Shown: positions 9,541-17,095, numbered from the stretch's first letter. The stretch: DNA of 39,644 bases from an uncultured Eubacteriales bacterium (GCA_900545325.1 UQZE01000003.1:1-39644); one strand, 5' to 3'. Program-made: numbers and translations. The notes: generated by a model from the letters alone, not told the origin.

Positions 9541-10434
9541 TTAACCTTTCAATCCGCCGATAGACATATTCTTCATGATCGTATCGGAAAAACAAATAAA
9601 CAAAACGAGTACGGGAATTACCGACAACACCACCGCCGCAAAATAGATCGGGTCCTTTCCCGTCCTGATCATCGATTCGCGAACGAGATACATACCCGAC
9701 GCGATCGTCGGGAACGACGGCAGATACAAAAGCGGAGTCATGTAATCGTTCCACATCCCGATCAACCCCATGATTCCCAGCGCGATCACCACGGGCATCG
9801 ACTGCGGAAAGATCACCTTAAAATATGCCATCCACTCGCCTCCGCCGTCGATATAAACCGCATTTGCATAGTCTGCGGAAATGTTTTTGAAAAATCCGTA
9901 AAAAATAAGAAAATTGAACCCTGAAACGCCCAGATTGATGACTACAACGTACAGCGGAGAATCGTACAATCCCAGATCGTACATCAGCTTGAAAGCGCCG
10001 CCGCTGTTTCCGACGATGGGAACGACCATCTGAAAAATCACGCCCGCATAGATCACCGAGTTTCCCCTGAATCTGAACCTAGAAACCGTATAGGAAAATA
10101 TTGCCGTGACCGACAGGGAAACGCACAGCCCCACGCCGGAAATCCATACACTGTTGAGGAACATGAGAGGGAACGTGGTTTCCTTTATTTCCATTTTCGC
10201 AAAAGCGTCGGCATAATTCTGCCATACGACTTCCTGCGGAAAGGCGAACGGTCGCCCCTGCGCCATATCGAGCGCGTAATCCGTATAATCTTTCAGCGAA
10301 CTCATAAACAGCCAGATAAACGGATAGATTAGGGAAATCGCGTAAACCGCAAAGAGAACGAAAATAATCGCAAACAAAATTTTTTCACTGGTTGTACGGT
10401 TTGTTATCGATCTTTTTTTCACATGTTTATTCAT
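9541..10434 (-). CDS. ABC sugar transporter permease, MalG/LacG type
   Basis: This encodes a 297-residue inner-membrane permease. The ATG at 10434 is chosen because GAGG lies upstream, overlapping the stop of the preceding permease gene. A longer reading frame exists but lies wholly within that gene. The protein starts with a short basic tail, then a first membrane span (about residues 18-42, IYPFIWLFMSSLK), five further hydrophobic segments, and the cytoplasmic EAA-type loop (DGGGEWMAYFKVIFPQSMPV) that docks the ATPase. With the gene at 10446 it forms the channel. No ATPase gene accompanies them. In Firmicutes one shared MsmK/UgpC-type ATPase elsewhere in the genome often serves several such systems, and that is the likely arrangement here. 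Confidence 0.9.
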   Translation of the reverse strand: MNKHVKKRSITNRTTSEKILFAIIFVLFAVYAISLIYPFIWLFMSSLKDYTDYALDMAQGRPFAFPQEVVWQNYADAFAKMEIKETTFPLMFLNSVWISGVGLCVSLSVTAIFSYTVSRFRFRGNSVIYAGVIFQMVVPIVGNSGGAFKLMYDLGLYDSPLYVVVINLGVSGFNFLIFYGFFKNISADYANAVYIDGGGEWMAYFKVIFPQSMPVVIALGIMGLIGMWNDYMTPLLYLPSFPTIASGMYLVRESMIRTGKDPIYFAAVVLSVIPVLVLFICFSDTIMKNMSIGGLKG

Positions 10435-10445
10435 ACGACCGTACC

Positions 10446-11372
10446 TCAATATTCCACGGCGGGAATCTTTTCCATCAGTTTTCTGGTGATCATCACCAAC
10501 GGTACGGCGACAGCCGTAAAACACAATCCCGCCGCAGACACCAGACCGTAGAATCCCGATCCGCCGTAACTTCCCGAGCCGTATACCTGCTGAAATATCC
10601 AAAACGGGATGGTCGTCGTATCAAATTTTCCCATCGTGAAAAGCAGTACCGGTCCTCCCGCGTTGAAGATGCCCGCGATCGTCGTAATGAGCAACGTCGT
10701 GAACATCGGCACGATCAGCGGCAAAATGATGCTAACCAGTTCGCGGAATACCCCGCAACCGTCCAGCCTGGAAGCTTCTATCACTTCGCTCGGGATGCGC
10801 GCCAAAGAAGAGGAAAACAGTAACATCGTTCCCGAAAATCCCGTCCAAACACAATAGGCCATAATCGTGTCGGTCGCGGTCTCAGGATTTGCCAAAAGGC
10901 CTTCATCCCTCATAGTCACGCCGAATAGCCTCAGTATTTCGCCCAAAGGACCCTGCGGCTTGATGAATTCCATGAACACAGTGCTCATAGCCACACTGGA
11001 AATGATCCCCGGCAGATAAAAGATCACGCGAAAGATCTTTGCGCACCAGATTTTTTTATATAAAAAATATGCCACGACCAGATTTGCGAAAAGCATTACG
11101 ATATTCAACAGAAAATATTTCGCGGTGTTTTTGCAGGCAATGAGGATTTCGCCGTTCGGAGAGGTGAGTTTATCCCAGAACTCCGCAAAATTCGAAAGCG
11201 TCCAGGTGTAAGTTTTCGGCATTTGAAAAGCCAGCAAAAAACTGTTCAAATTCAAATAAAGATAAAAAACAAAAAAATGAAGGATCGGAACCATAACCGT
11301 GCAAACGACGAATATTTTGCGGTTCAGAGTCCAATTTAATGTTTTTTTAACGTTTTTTCCCGTCTTAATCAT
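10446..11372 (-). CDS. ABC sugar transporter permease, MalF/LacF type
   Basis: This encodes a 308-residue permease and is the first gene of the operon. The ATG at 11372 has AAGGA 8 nt upstream. It shows an N-terminal membrane span at about residues 22-42, several further spans, and the EAA-loop sequence EASRLDGCGVFRELVSIILP that contacts the transport ATPase. It pairs with the MalG-type permease encoded 11 nt downstream. The promoter at 11441-11469 lies about 60 nt upstream and is interleaved with the promoter of the divergent AraC-type regulator. Expression is therefore probably controlled by that regulator. The transported sugar is not known. Confidence 0.9.
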   Translation of the reverse strand: MIKTGKNVKKTLNWTLNRKIFVVCTVMVPILHFFVFYLYLNLNSFLLAFQMPKTYTWTLSNFAEFWDKLTSPNGEILIACKNTAKYFLLNIVMLFANLVVAYFLYKKIWCAKIFRVIFYLPGIISSVAMSTVFMEFIKPQGPLGEILRLFGVTMRDEGLLANPETATDTIMAYCVWTGFSGTMLLFSSSLARIPSEVIEASRLDGCGVFRELVSIILPLIVPMFTTLLITTIAGIFNAGGPVLLFTMGKFDTTTIPFWIFQQVYGSGSYGGSGFYGLVSAAGLCFTAVAVPLVMITRKLMEKIPAVEY

Positions 11373-11424
11373 ACAAAATATCCTTTTTAATGTAAAAAAA
11401 TAATTTTAATTTTTTGTAGCCTTC

Positions 11425-11453
11425 TTGACTTATCGTCATTATTATAATAAAAT
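11425..11453 (+). promoter_or_regulatory. Promoter of the AraC-type regulator gene
   Basis: TTGACT (11425-11430) and TAAAAT (11448-11453) lie 17 bp apart, upstream of the regulator's ATG at 11504. The -10 element begins 2 bp after the -10 of the opposing promoter, giving an interleaved divergent pair. Confidence 0.55.
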
Positions 11454-11469
11454 AGAATTGCAAATTCAA
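11441..11469 (-). promoter_or_regulatory. Promoter of the glycan-use operon
   Basis: Read leftward, TTGAAT (11469-11464) and TATAAT (11446-11441) are separated by exactly 17 bp, a good vegetative-sigma promoter for the permease gene at 11372. It occupies almost the same DNA as the rightward regulator promoter, so the two are probably not bound by polymerase at the same time. Confidence 0.65.
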
Positions 11470-11475
11470 TGCAAA
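11458..11475. promoter_or_regulatory. Candidate AraC-family operator (direct repeat)
   Basis: TTGCAAA (11458-11464) is followed by ATGCAAA (11469-11475), the shared TGCAAA units lying 11 bp apart, one helical turn. AraC-type proteins commonly bind direct repeats next to the -35 box. This pair overlaps the -35 of the operon promoter and follows the regulator's -10. Assignment to the neighbouring regulator is inferred. Confidence 0.4.
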
Positions 11476-11503
11476 AAAACGAATATAGGTGATATTTTTC
11501 GAC

Positions 11504-12271
11504 ATGATTTCCATAAACGGCGTAACGCTGACTTTTGACTACATCGGATACTTCGATACCGACGAAAAATGGGAACATCCGCAAGCCAACATCGAAACCC
11601 ATGAACTGATCCTCGTCACCGAAGGGACGATCTACATGCAGGAAGCGAATTCCGCCTACACTCTGCAAAAAGGCGATATGATCTATCTGCAGCCTCACGA
11701 AACGCATTTCGGCTATAAGGAAAGTACAAAGTCCACCTCGTTTTACTGGCTTCATTTCTATACAAACGACGTTTCTTACTTCAAAATCCCGAAAATCTGT
11801 TCCTTGAACAACTTCACGCACGTTTTTAAAGAGATGATGCATCTGTTTCATAACGACAATCTGCCCGCGGCGGAACTTGCGTTGGGGAAGTTTCTTCTGG
11901 ACCTGAACCAGATTCAGAAGTTTAAAAACAAATTTGCCTATGAAATGCAGGAATACATCCGTATCCGCGTCGACGACGGCACCGACGTCACCATCGATGA
12001 CCTCGTAGCGCAATACGGATATTCTTCCGATCACCTCGCGCGCCTTTATAAAAGGGAATTCGGGTACTCCTTAAAAAGCGGGATCGTTAAACTGAAACTT
12101 AACCGTATCAAGTCGCTCCTCTCCTCGACTAATTATTCCATTGTAGAGATCGCGCAACAATGCGGCTTTGAGGACGACAACAGTTTCATAAAATTTTTTA
12201 AATATCACACGAATACCACACCGAGCAATTACCGCAATAAATATTATAAGTGTTTTTTCAACAAACACTGA
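11504..12271 (+). CDS. AraC-family transcriptional regulator of the glycan-use operon
   Basis: This encodes 255 residues. The ATG at 11504 follows AGGTGA by 11 nt. A GTG at 11489 is in frame but has no ribosome site. Residues 1-140 form a cupin-like ligand-binding domain with the pattern ETHELILVTEG and a downstream KGDMIYLQPHETHFG segment. Residues 160-250 are the double helix-turn-helix of the AraC/XylS family (first HTH about 165-185, second about 212-235 with SIVEIAQQCGFEDDNSFIKFF). Its position, divergent from a sugar ABC/hydrolase operon, is the classical arrangement for a sugar-responsive activator. It likely senses a sugar released by the locus enzymes; the ligand is unknown. A hairpin 60 bp downstream probably ends the transcript. 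Confidence 0.9.
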   Translation: MISINGVTLTFDYIGYFDTDEKWEHPQANIETHELILVTEGTIYMQEANSAYTLQKGDMIYLQPHETHFGYKESTKSTSFYWLHFYTNDVSYFKIPKICSLNNFTHVFKEMMHLFHNDNLPAAELALGKFLLDLNQIQKFKNKFAYEMQEYIRIRVDDGTDVTIDDLVAQYGYSSDHLARLYKREFGYSLKSGIVKLKLNRIKSLLSSTNYSIVEIAQQCGFEDDNSFIKFFKYHTNTTPSNYRNKYYKCFFNKH

Positions 12272-12333
12272 CCGTCGCGGGAAGAACTACGGCTCCAATG
12301 CAAATTTTTTCTTAATACCAGCATTGTTCATAC

Positions 12334-12376
12334 GAACGAAAATGCGCGGATCGACCAATCCGCGCATTTTCCGTTC
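12334..12376. terminator. Bidirectional terminator between regulator and GH1 gene
   Basis: A 13-bp perfect stem (12339-12351 with 12358-12370, loop of 6), extended by gaacg/cgttc with one bulged base, lies between two convergent genes. Arms with A- and T-rich ends serve both directions; the T tract beyond the stem is short. Confidence 0.7.
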
Positions 12377-12387
12377 TTTCTTAAGGT

Positions 12388-13731
12388 TTACATATTTTTC
12401 AGATTATCTTTTATCAAATCCCGATATGCGTAAAACGAACTCTTTTTTGTACGTTTTAACGTTTCAAAATCGACATATACCAACCCGAAACGGCGTGTAA
12501 AACCGCTCGACCATTCGAAGTTGTCCATCAGCGTCCACACAAAATATCCCATCACGGGAACTTCTTTCTTCGCCTTCATCAGGGAGGCGAAATACCGACG
12601 TATGTAATCCGCGCGCATCGGGTCTTCGACCTTGCCGCTCAAATCTTTCCATTCCGTCAAAGAACAGCCGTTCTCCGTCACGTAAATCGGCAACTTATAT
12701 CGCTCGTACATGAACTTTACGCCCCAATACATGCTATCTGCCGTTCCTGCGATGTCGCCGCCCATGTCGCCGTAGTTGCAGTTCAACGACGGCGCGCTCT
12801 TCACGATCTCCCCATCCTTCCCCGTTTCCACAACCGTTCCACAATAAATATTTAATCCCATAAAATCGGGCTTGCACCGAATTCGCTCCATATCCCCTTC
12901 CCGAATGCAAGAAGTATCCAGCCCGTATTTTTCTATGAGACGGGGATTATGCCTGCCGAACACGAGCGGATCCCAGAACAAAGCGCCTTCTTCTATCAGA
13001 CTGTCCCCCGCTTCGAACATCGCACGCCGCGCCGTTTCCTCATCCGCCGCCGTTTTGGGAATCCTAACAGGCGAACAATTCACCATTCCCACGCGCACCC
13101 GCTTCCCGCCGTATTTGCGGAGCGCTTCCGTCGCCGCGGCGTTCGCCAGCAACAGATTATGCACACATTCGAACGTCTTTCCGTTGTTCGATGCGTTCAC
13201 AGCCTGTCCCAACGGATGGCAATACAGAAAATCGATGAGCGAAAGCGGTTCGTTGAAAACCGAAAAATACTTCACGCGATCGCCGAAATTTTCCGCAACG
13301 ATCTTTCCGTATTCGAAAAAACGCTCCGCGATCTTGCGATCCTCAAAGCCACCCGTACGGTAAAGTTCCATCGGCATGTCCCAGTGGAATAACGTCACGA
13401 AAGGCGTTACGCCTATCTCCAACAGTCCGTCGATCAGTCGGTTATAATAATCTATCCCTTTCCGATTTATCTCTCCCGTCCGCAACGACTGCAACCTTGC
13501 CCAACTGATAGAAAAACGGTAAGCATTCACCCCCAGTTCTCCGATCAGATCAAGGTCCTCTTTTAGGCGGTTATAACTGTCACAAGCCGTAAAACACGTC
13601 TGCCCGTTTTTGATAAATTTATTTGCCGAATAATAGTCCCAGCAGGTTTCGCCTTTTCCGTCCTGAAACGCACCCCCTTCGATCTGCGTTGCAGAAGTCG
13701 ATACTCCGAACAAAAATTTTTCTTTTTCCAT
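12388..13731 (-). CDS. GH1 beta-glucosidase / 6-phospho-beta-glucosidase family
   Basis: This encodes 447 residues, the usual GH1 length. The ATG at 13731 has GGAGG 5 nt upstream. Earlier in-frame Met codons fall at or before the predicted transcript start. Recognisable landmarks are FLFGVSTSATQIEGG at the N-terminus, FHWDMP at 115-120, the acid/base Glu161 in FNEP, the nucleophile Glu353 in YVTENG, and GYFVWTLMDNFEW followed by RFGLVYVDF at 395-422. Both catalytic glutamates are present, so it should be active. There is no signal peptide, so it acts in the cytoplasm. It would finish degradation of imported beta-linked oligosaccharides. Phosphorylated versus free substrate cannot be decided. 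It is convergent with the AraC-type gene and has its own promoter. Confidence 0.92.
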   Translation of the reverse strand: MEKEKFLFGVSTSATQIEGGAFQDGKGETCWDYYSANKFIKNGQTCFTACDSYNRLKEDLDLIGELGVNAYRFSISWARLQSLRTGEINRKGIDYYNRLIDGLLEIGVTPFVTLFHWDMPMELYRTGGFEDRKIAERFFEYGKIVAENFGDRVKYFSVFNEPLSLIDFLYCHPLGQAVNASNNGKTFECVHNLLLANAAATEALRKYGGKRVRVGMVNCSPVRIPKTAADEETARRAMFEAGDSLIEEGALFWDPLVFGRHNPRLIEKYGLDTSCIREGDMERIRCKPDFMGLNIYCGTVVETGKDGEIVKSAPSLNCNYGDMGGDIAGTADSMYWGVKFMYERYKLPIYVTENGCSLTEWKDLSGKVEDPMRADYIRRYFASLMKAKKEVPVMGYFVWTLMDNFEWSSGFTRRFGLVYVDFETLKRTKKSSFYAYRDLIKDNLKNM

Positions 13732-13774
13732 CCCGTCCTCCCGATGCATCGCGTTTTGCGCTACGCCGAACATG

Positions 13775-13803
13775 ATTGTAACATAGTGCCAACGAAATTA
13801 CAA
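13775..13803 (-). promoter_or_regulatory. Promoter of the GH1 gene
   Basis: Leftward TTGTAA (13803-13798), 17-bp spacer and TACAAT (13780-13775). The predicted start point near 13768 leaves a leader of about 37 nt to the ATG at 13731 and excludes the in-frame Met at 13773 as the true start. Confidence 0.6.
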
Positions 13804-13867
13804 CCCGTTTTTTTATTTTTTTATAAATAAAATTTTACAAAACTTACGATGGGTGAATTATACTATA

Positions 13868-14916
13868 AAGCGCAACACTTTGAGAAAAAAGAAAGTTCAT
13901 ACAACTCTGTGGTAAAATAGAGATGCAAAACCAAAATTTTTCCAGGGAGATCTGTATGAACTATCATCATTTTAGCATAGAAGAACGCTGTTGTCTACGG
14001 GAATATTATGTAAAAGGAAAAAGTTATCGTGAAATTGCAAGACTTCTCGGTAGGAACGTAAGTTCGGTGTCGAGGGAATTGCAGCGGAACTGTACTTTTT
14101 TTAGGGATATCCCGAAATATTATCCGTATACGGCACAAAAGAAAAGCAATTTAAGAAACAGTTACCGTCACCGCGGAATATTTTAGAAACGAGAAGTATT
14201 AGACTACATAGATGAAAAACTGTCGCTGACTTGGTCGCCCGAACAGATTGCGAACACGTCATGCGACATGAAACTGCCGTCATTCAAGACGATTCACCGT
14301 TGGATAGACGAGAAATATTTGCGTTCTACTCAAAAGAACCTGCGAAGAAAAGGGAAAACACGGAAAAGATTAGGCAACGGCGGAAGATTTACGACAGAAA
14401 AAAGTATCCGTAAAAGAGATAAAAGTGCATATAGCCGCAAAGAATTCGGACATTGGGAAGCAGATACGGTTGTGTCGGGAAAAGGGAAAAGCAAAACATG
14501 CTTCGCCACGCTTGCGGAAAGAAAGGCAAGGTATTATATAGCGGTGAAAATTCCGGACAGAATGGGTGAAACGATGGCGAAAACTATGATCTCCGCGTTG
14601 AGCAAATTCTAGAAAGGAACGGTAAAAACCATCACCTGCGACCGAGAAAGCGAGTTTACGTGTTGGAAAGAAATAGAGAAAGAGCTAAACTGTGATATGT
14701 ATTTTGCAGACCCTTACTGCGCATGGCAAAAAGGAACGAACAAAAATCTGAACGGACTGCCCAGAGAGTTCTATCCCAAAGGCAGAAATCTGTCAAAAGT
14801 AAGTCCCCCGACGTTAAAAAAGAACCTGGCGCTCTTAAACGCCAGACCTAAAAAAGTTTTGCATTTTCAAACTCCTCAAGATTTGTTCGAACAAAATTTC
14901 TCAAAGTGTTGCGCTT
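13868..14916 (+). mobile_element. IS30-family insertion sequence, decayed transposase, intact ends
   Basis: The 1,049-bp element is bounded by a perfect 20-bp inverted repeat: 13868-13887 and the reverse complement at 14897-14916, core GCGCAACACTTTGAGAAA. It encloses one IS30-type transposase frame whose last stop codon overlaps the right repeat. No convincing 2-3 bp target duplication could be read from the flanks. Clean ends with a ruined transposase suggest recent loss of function. Confidence 0.85.
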
Positions 14917-14918
14917 AG
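13956..14918 (+). pseudogene. IS30-family transposase, two amber codons and a lost catalytic Glu
   Basis: The ATG at 13956 follows GGGAG by 6 nt. One frame runs to 14918 and reads as a complete IS30 transposase of about 320 residues: N-terminal HTH (HHFSIEERCCLREYYVKGKS, YREIARLLGRNVSSVSREL), first catalytic Asp in FGHWEADTV, second in TITCDRESEF, then DPYCAWQKG and a C-terminal ARPKKVLHFQTP. In-frame TAG codons occur at 14184-14186 and 14610-14612. The residue 34 after the second Asp, normally the catalytic Glu of the NEN motif, is Lys (TNKNLNG). No frameshift is seen. All lesions fit C-to-T or G-to-A changes. Full-length product is not expected, because the window's other genes use TAG as stop. 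Confidence 0.85.
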
Positions 14919-15071
14919 TTTGACAATTCATATAGTGCATTTGACGATGAGATGTGTGCTTGTCGTGACATAATTTTATGGACACTATCTGATAGAGAGC
15001 GTGAACGGGCAGAAAATAAGCGTATGAGTCGGTCAAACCCATACGCTTTTCGCTATTTTTTAAGTTTATGA
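14919..15071 (+). pseudogene. Possible 3' remnant of a gene cut by the IS30 element
   Basis: Directly after the transposase stop the same frame is open for 50 codons (FDNSYSAFDDEMCACRDI through NPYAFRYFLSL) and ends in TGA at 15069-15071. It has no start codon or ribosome site at its beginning and its residues look protein-like. The simplest reading is the C-terminal tail of an older mobile-element gene into which the IS inserted. I do not recognise the family. It could equally be a chance open frame. Confidence 0.3.
15018..15048. terminator. Terminator after the truncated recombinase
   Basis: Stem AAGCGTATG (15018-15026) pairs with CATACGCTT (15040-15048); the loop can form a further GGT/ACC pair. 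Leftward it is followed by a T-rich run and lies 5 nt after the recombinase stop. Rightward it is also followed by T-rich sequence. Confidence 0.65.
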
Positions 15072-15928
15072 CGCAGAACGGAAGCAATATCGACTTTATA
15101 GACGATATCAATTTCGCGCTCTTTGCCTGTATGTTTCGGATGACCGCCGACTATTATTCGGTCTATCAATTCGTAGCACATCTCGCGGGTAAGTTCCGGC
15201 GCTGCGAGATACTTCTTGATGTTTCGTATAAAGTCATCGGCACTCTGTATCGTATTCGTTGTTTCAGTCAATCGCTCTTCAAGTTCCGTGATTTCGTTTT
15301 CCAGTCGTTTCTGCTCGTCGGAATACTTCTGTATGAAGCCGATACAGATATCTTCAGGCATTTTGCCTTTCAGTCTGTCCTCATAAGCAAGTTGCATAAG
15401 GCGGGATAATTCTTCCTTGCGTTTGCGTTTGATTTGCAATCCCTTCTTTGCGGACTTAATCGCCTGATCCGCAAGCTCGGCGTTATGGCGAATAAAATCT
15501 TCGCGGATTGTCTTTTCATCAAGGACGATCCGCTGTGCCATCGTCTGTATATCATCGAGGACGATCGCTTCGATGTCTTTTGCCCGTATGAAATGCGAAA
15601 AGCAATACGATTTTCCAAGCCTCAAATGATTGCCGCAATTGAAATTGAAATACAATTTCCCATCTTGGTTGATATAATTCAGTTTCATCTTTCCGCCGCA
15701 ATCTGCACAGAATAAGAAGCCCGACAGCGGATGCGTATATCCGCGCTTCGTTTTCCTGCCTTGCGCTACGGATTTTTCCACTTCTCGGACTTTATCCCAA
15801 AGCTCCTGCGTTATGATCGGTTCATGCGTATTTTTTACTACTATCCATTCGCTTTCGTCTTTCTTATACCGCTTGTGATTCTTATACGAAACCGAACCCC
15901 AACGCTGCTGCGCCATACTTTCTTCCAC
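15053..15928 (-). pseudogene. Large serine recombinase lacking its catalytic domain
   Basis: The 291-codon frame encodes only the C-terminal half of a large serine recombinase. From about residue 5 (MAQQRWGSVSYKNHK) it aligns with residues 259-538 of the intact recombinase at 17317: WIVVKNTHEPIITQELWDKV, the zinc ribbon CADCGGKMKL with later Cys residues, then a long coiled-coil, and the closing ELIDRIIVGG. The resolvase domain with its catalytic Ser and the first part of the DNA-binding domain are absent. The break lies at about 15916-15928, where unrelated sequence begins. GTG at 15928 or ATG at 15916 could start a short protein, so a DNA-binding fragment may still be made. It lies head-to-head with the sigma-like gene at 15985. 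Confidence 0.8.
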
Positions 15929-15984
15929 CGTCCTATGCTCCTCCGCCTCTTGCCCGAAAAAGGCAAATTTCTTTCGGAGGTGTC

Positions 15985-16647
15985 ATGATGGAATTGTTGG
16001 TTACTAAGTTCTCAAACGGTAAGTACAAAAGCGAAGGCGAATTGTTCTCGGAGGTAATTTCTCCGGATAACGTAAAACTTATGGGCGAGATGATCGCCTT
16101 GCAGTCTTTCCGCAACGTCAAGAAGTACGACCTCGAAGTCGCGGACAAACTGTATATAGGGCTCATCAAAGATTTGCATCACATGAACGAACTCAGATAT
16201 ATCGTTTCCGACGGATATGACTACGCGCAGATCGCTGTCTGCTTTCTCTGTCAATTCATGGGAAGATGTGTTGACGAGATCTGCGGCAAAGATAAACGCG
16301 GGAAAGACGTCACCATCAGAACCGCATGTTACAGGGAAGTAGATTTACATCTCATGCGTTACAGAAGAAAAGCACAAAAGACGGAGCATATAGACTTCGA
16401 AGATTACAAGGCTCTTCCCGCAGATCCTGCGGACTGTTTCGAGAAAGAAGAAGAAAACTATGAAAAAGCGGACGCACTCGTCAAGGCTCTCAACCTGTCC
16501 GAACTGGAACTTGCTATCTTAGAATGTTACGTCAACGGTATGGTGCAGGGAGAAGTCTGCGCGGCGCTCGGCATAGGCAGAGGCTGCATCCACCACAGGA
16601 AGGCTTCTATCCGCAAAAGATATTATGCCCGTTTCGGGACAATATGA
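15985..16647 (+). CDS. Sigma-70-like HTH regulator of a mobile element
   Basis: This encodes 220 residues, starting at ATG 15985 four nt after GGAGG (a second ATG follows directly). The C-terminal part, about 165-215, has a sigma region 4-like helix-turn-helix (ALNLSELELAILECYVNGMV, then QGEVCAALGIGRGCIHHRK). The N-terminal 150 residues are helical and charged with no family I can name with certainty. Such proteins are common near recombinase genes of clostridial integrative elements, where they may direct polymerase to element promoters. The next 450 bp contain a structured leader and a 9-bp-arm palindrome that could be its target or a repressor site. It may instead act as a simple DNA-binding regulator. 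Confidence 0.65.
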   Translation: MMELLVTKFSNGKYKSEGELFSEVISPDNVKLMGEMIALQSFRNVKKYDLEVADKLYIGLIKDLHHMNELRYIVSDGYDYAQIAVCFLCQFMGRCVDEICGKDKRGKDVTIRTACYREVDLHLMRYRRKAQKTEHIDFEDYKALPADPADCFEKEEENYEKADALVKALNLSELELAILECYVNGMVQGEVCAALGIGRGCIHHRKASIRKRYYARFGTI

Positions 16648-16746
16648 TCGTTCCCCTCATCTATTCGGGAACGGAATGATTAAAAGTTAACGGTCGCGAA
16701 ACTAAGTTCCTCACATTTTCTGTAAAAAAATTTTAAGAAATTTTTC

Positions 16747-16771
16747 TAATACGACATTACCTGTCGTATTA
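16747..16771. promoter_or_regulatory. 25-bp palindromic operator candidate
   Basis: TAATACGAC (16747-16755) and its perfect complement GTCGTATTA (16763-16771) flank a 7-bp centre. There is no T tract, so it is more likely a protein-binding site than a terminator. It lies just upstream of a possible -10 TACAAT at 16778-16783. Confidence 0.5.
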
Positions 16772-16808
16772 AACATTTACAATACAGAAAAACCGGGAGG
16801 GGCTCTCC

Positions 16809-16856
16809 ATGAAAACGGGGAATTCTTCCCGGACAGATCACGGAGGTAAACCATGA
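16809..16856 (+). CDS. Tiny leader ORF 1 (15 residues)
   Basis: ATG at 16809 encodes MKTGNSSRTDHGGKP and stops at TGA 16854-16856. Its ribosome site GGGAGGGG (16795-16802) lies partly in the arm CCGGGA (16793-16798), which can pair with TCCCGG (16827-16832). That arm can alternatively pair with GGGAA (16818-16822). Translation of the peptide could therefore decide which hairpin forms. The peptide is not recognised. Confidence 0.4.
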   Translation: MKTGNSSRTDHGGKP

Positions 16857-16867
16857 CTTGGACATAG
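16853..16867 (+). CDS. Tiny leader ORF 2 (MTWT)
   Basis: ATG at 16853 overlaps the stop of leader ORF 1 (ATGA) and has a near-perfect GGAGG 6 nt upstream. It encodes only Met-Thr-Trp-Thr before TAG. Such a strong site for a four-codon ORF is unusual and suggests a regulatory rather than a protein-coding role. Confidence 0.35.
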   Translation: MTWT

Positions 16868-17095
16868 CAAGGAAAAAACATGCGTATGTTTTACCCCCAT
16901 TCGCAAAGAATGAAAAGACGGGCAAAATGACAACCTCAATATTCGGAGCGTTGAGAAGGCAAGCGAAAAAACGTCGGGTTTAAGATGTAGTAAGCTACAC
17001 ACCCGATCACACGCTCAACCGGTTGCATTAAAGGGCTCAGACAGTTAAACTGCGCTCTTTCATTCCATGCAATACCTGATTGTAAGGAGGAAAAA

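Larger units (their letters stand above)
16648..17095 (+). other. Structured non-coding leader upstream of the recombinase genes
   Basis: This 448-bp gap has no ordinary gene. In order it contains a 25-bp palindrome (16747-16771); a possible -10 TACAAT (16778-16783); two tiny overlapping ORFs with strong ribosome sites; competing hairpins around them; a 7-bp hairpin (16875-16881 with 16886-16892); a nested stem TCGGGT/ACCCGA with inner GTAG/CTAC (16974-17006); a stem GAGCGT/ACGCTC enclosing it (16947-16952, 17010-17015); and a hairpin closed by TTGCAT/ATGCAA (17023-17072) just before the next gene's ribosome site. This looks like an attenuation-type leader or structured RNA; no known riboswitch was recognised. 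Confidence 0.45.

Noticed and set aside
13857..13885. Outward promoter from the IS30 left end toward the GH1 gene
   Set aside because: A leftward TATAAT exists at 13862-13857, but no acceptable -35 lies 16-18 bp upstream within the element end.
13956..14918. Amber codon reassignment in the IS30 transposase
   Set aside because: Other genes in the window end in TAG (recombinase at 20177-20179, ywnB-like gene at 26628-26630), and the transposase also lost its catalytic Glu, so decay is simpler.
13865..14920. Target-site duplication of the IS30 element
   Set aside because: The bases just outside the 20-bp repeats do not match in any 2-3 bp register that I trust.
16875..16892. AAAACAT/ATGTTTT hairpin as a terminator
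   Set aside because: The stem is short and AT-only at its base, and the following sequence is not a T tract; kept only as part of the structured leader.
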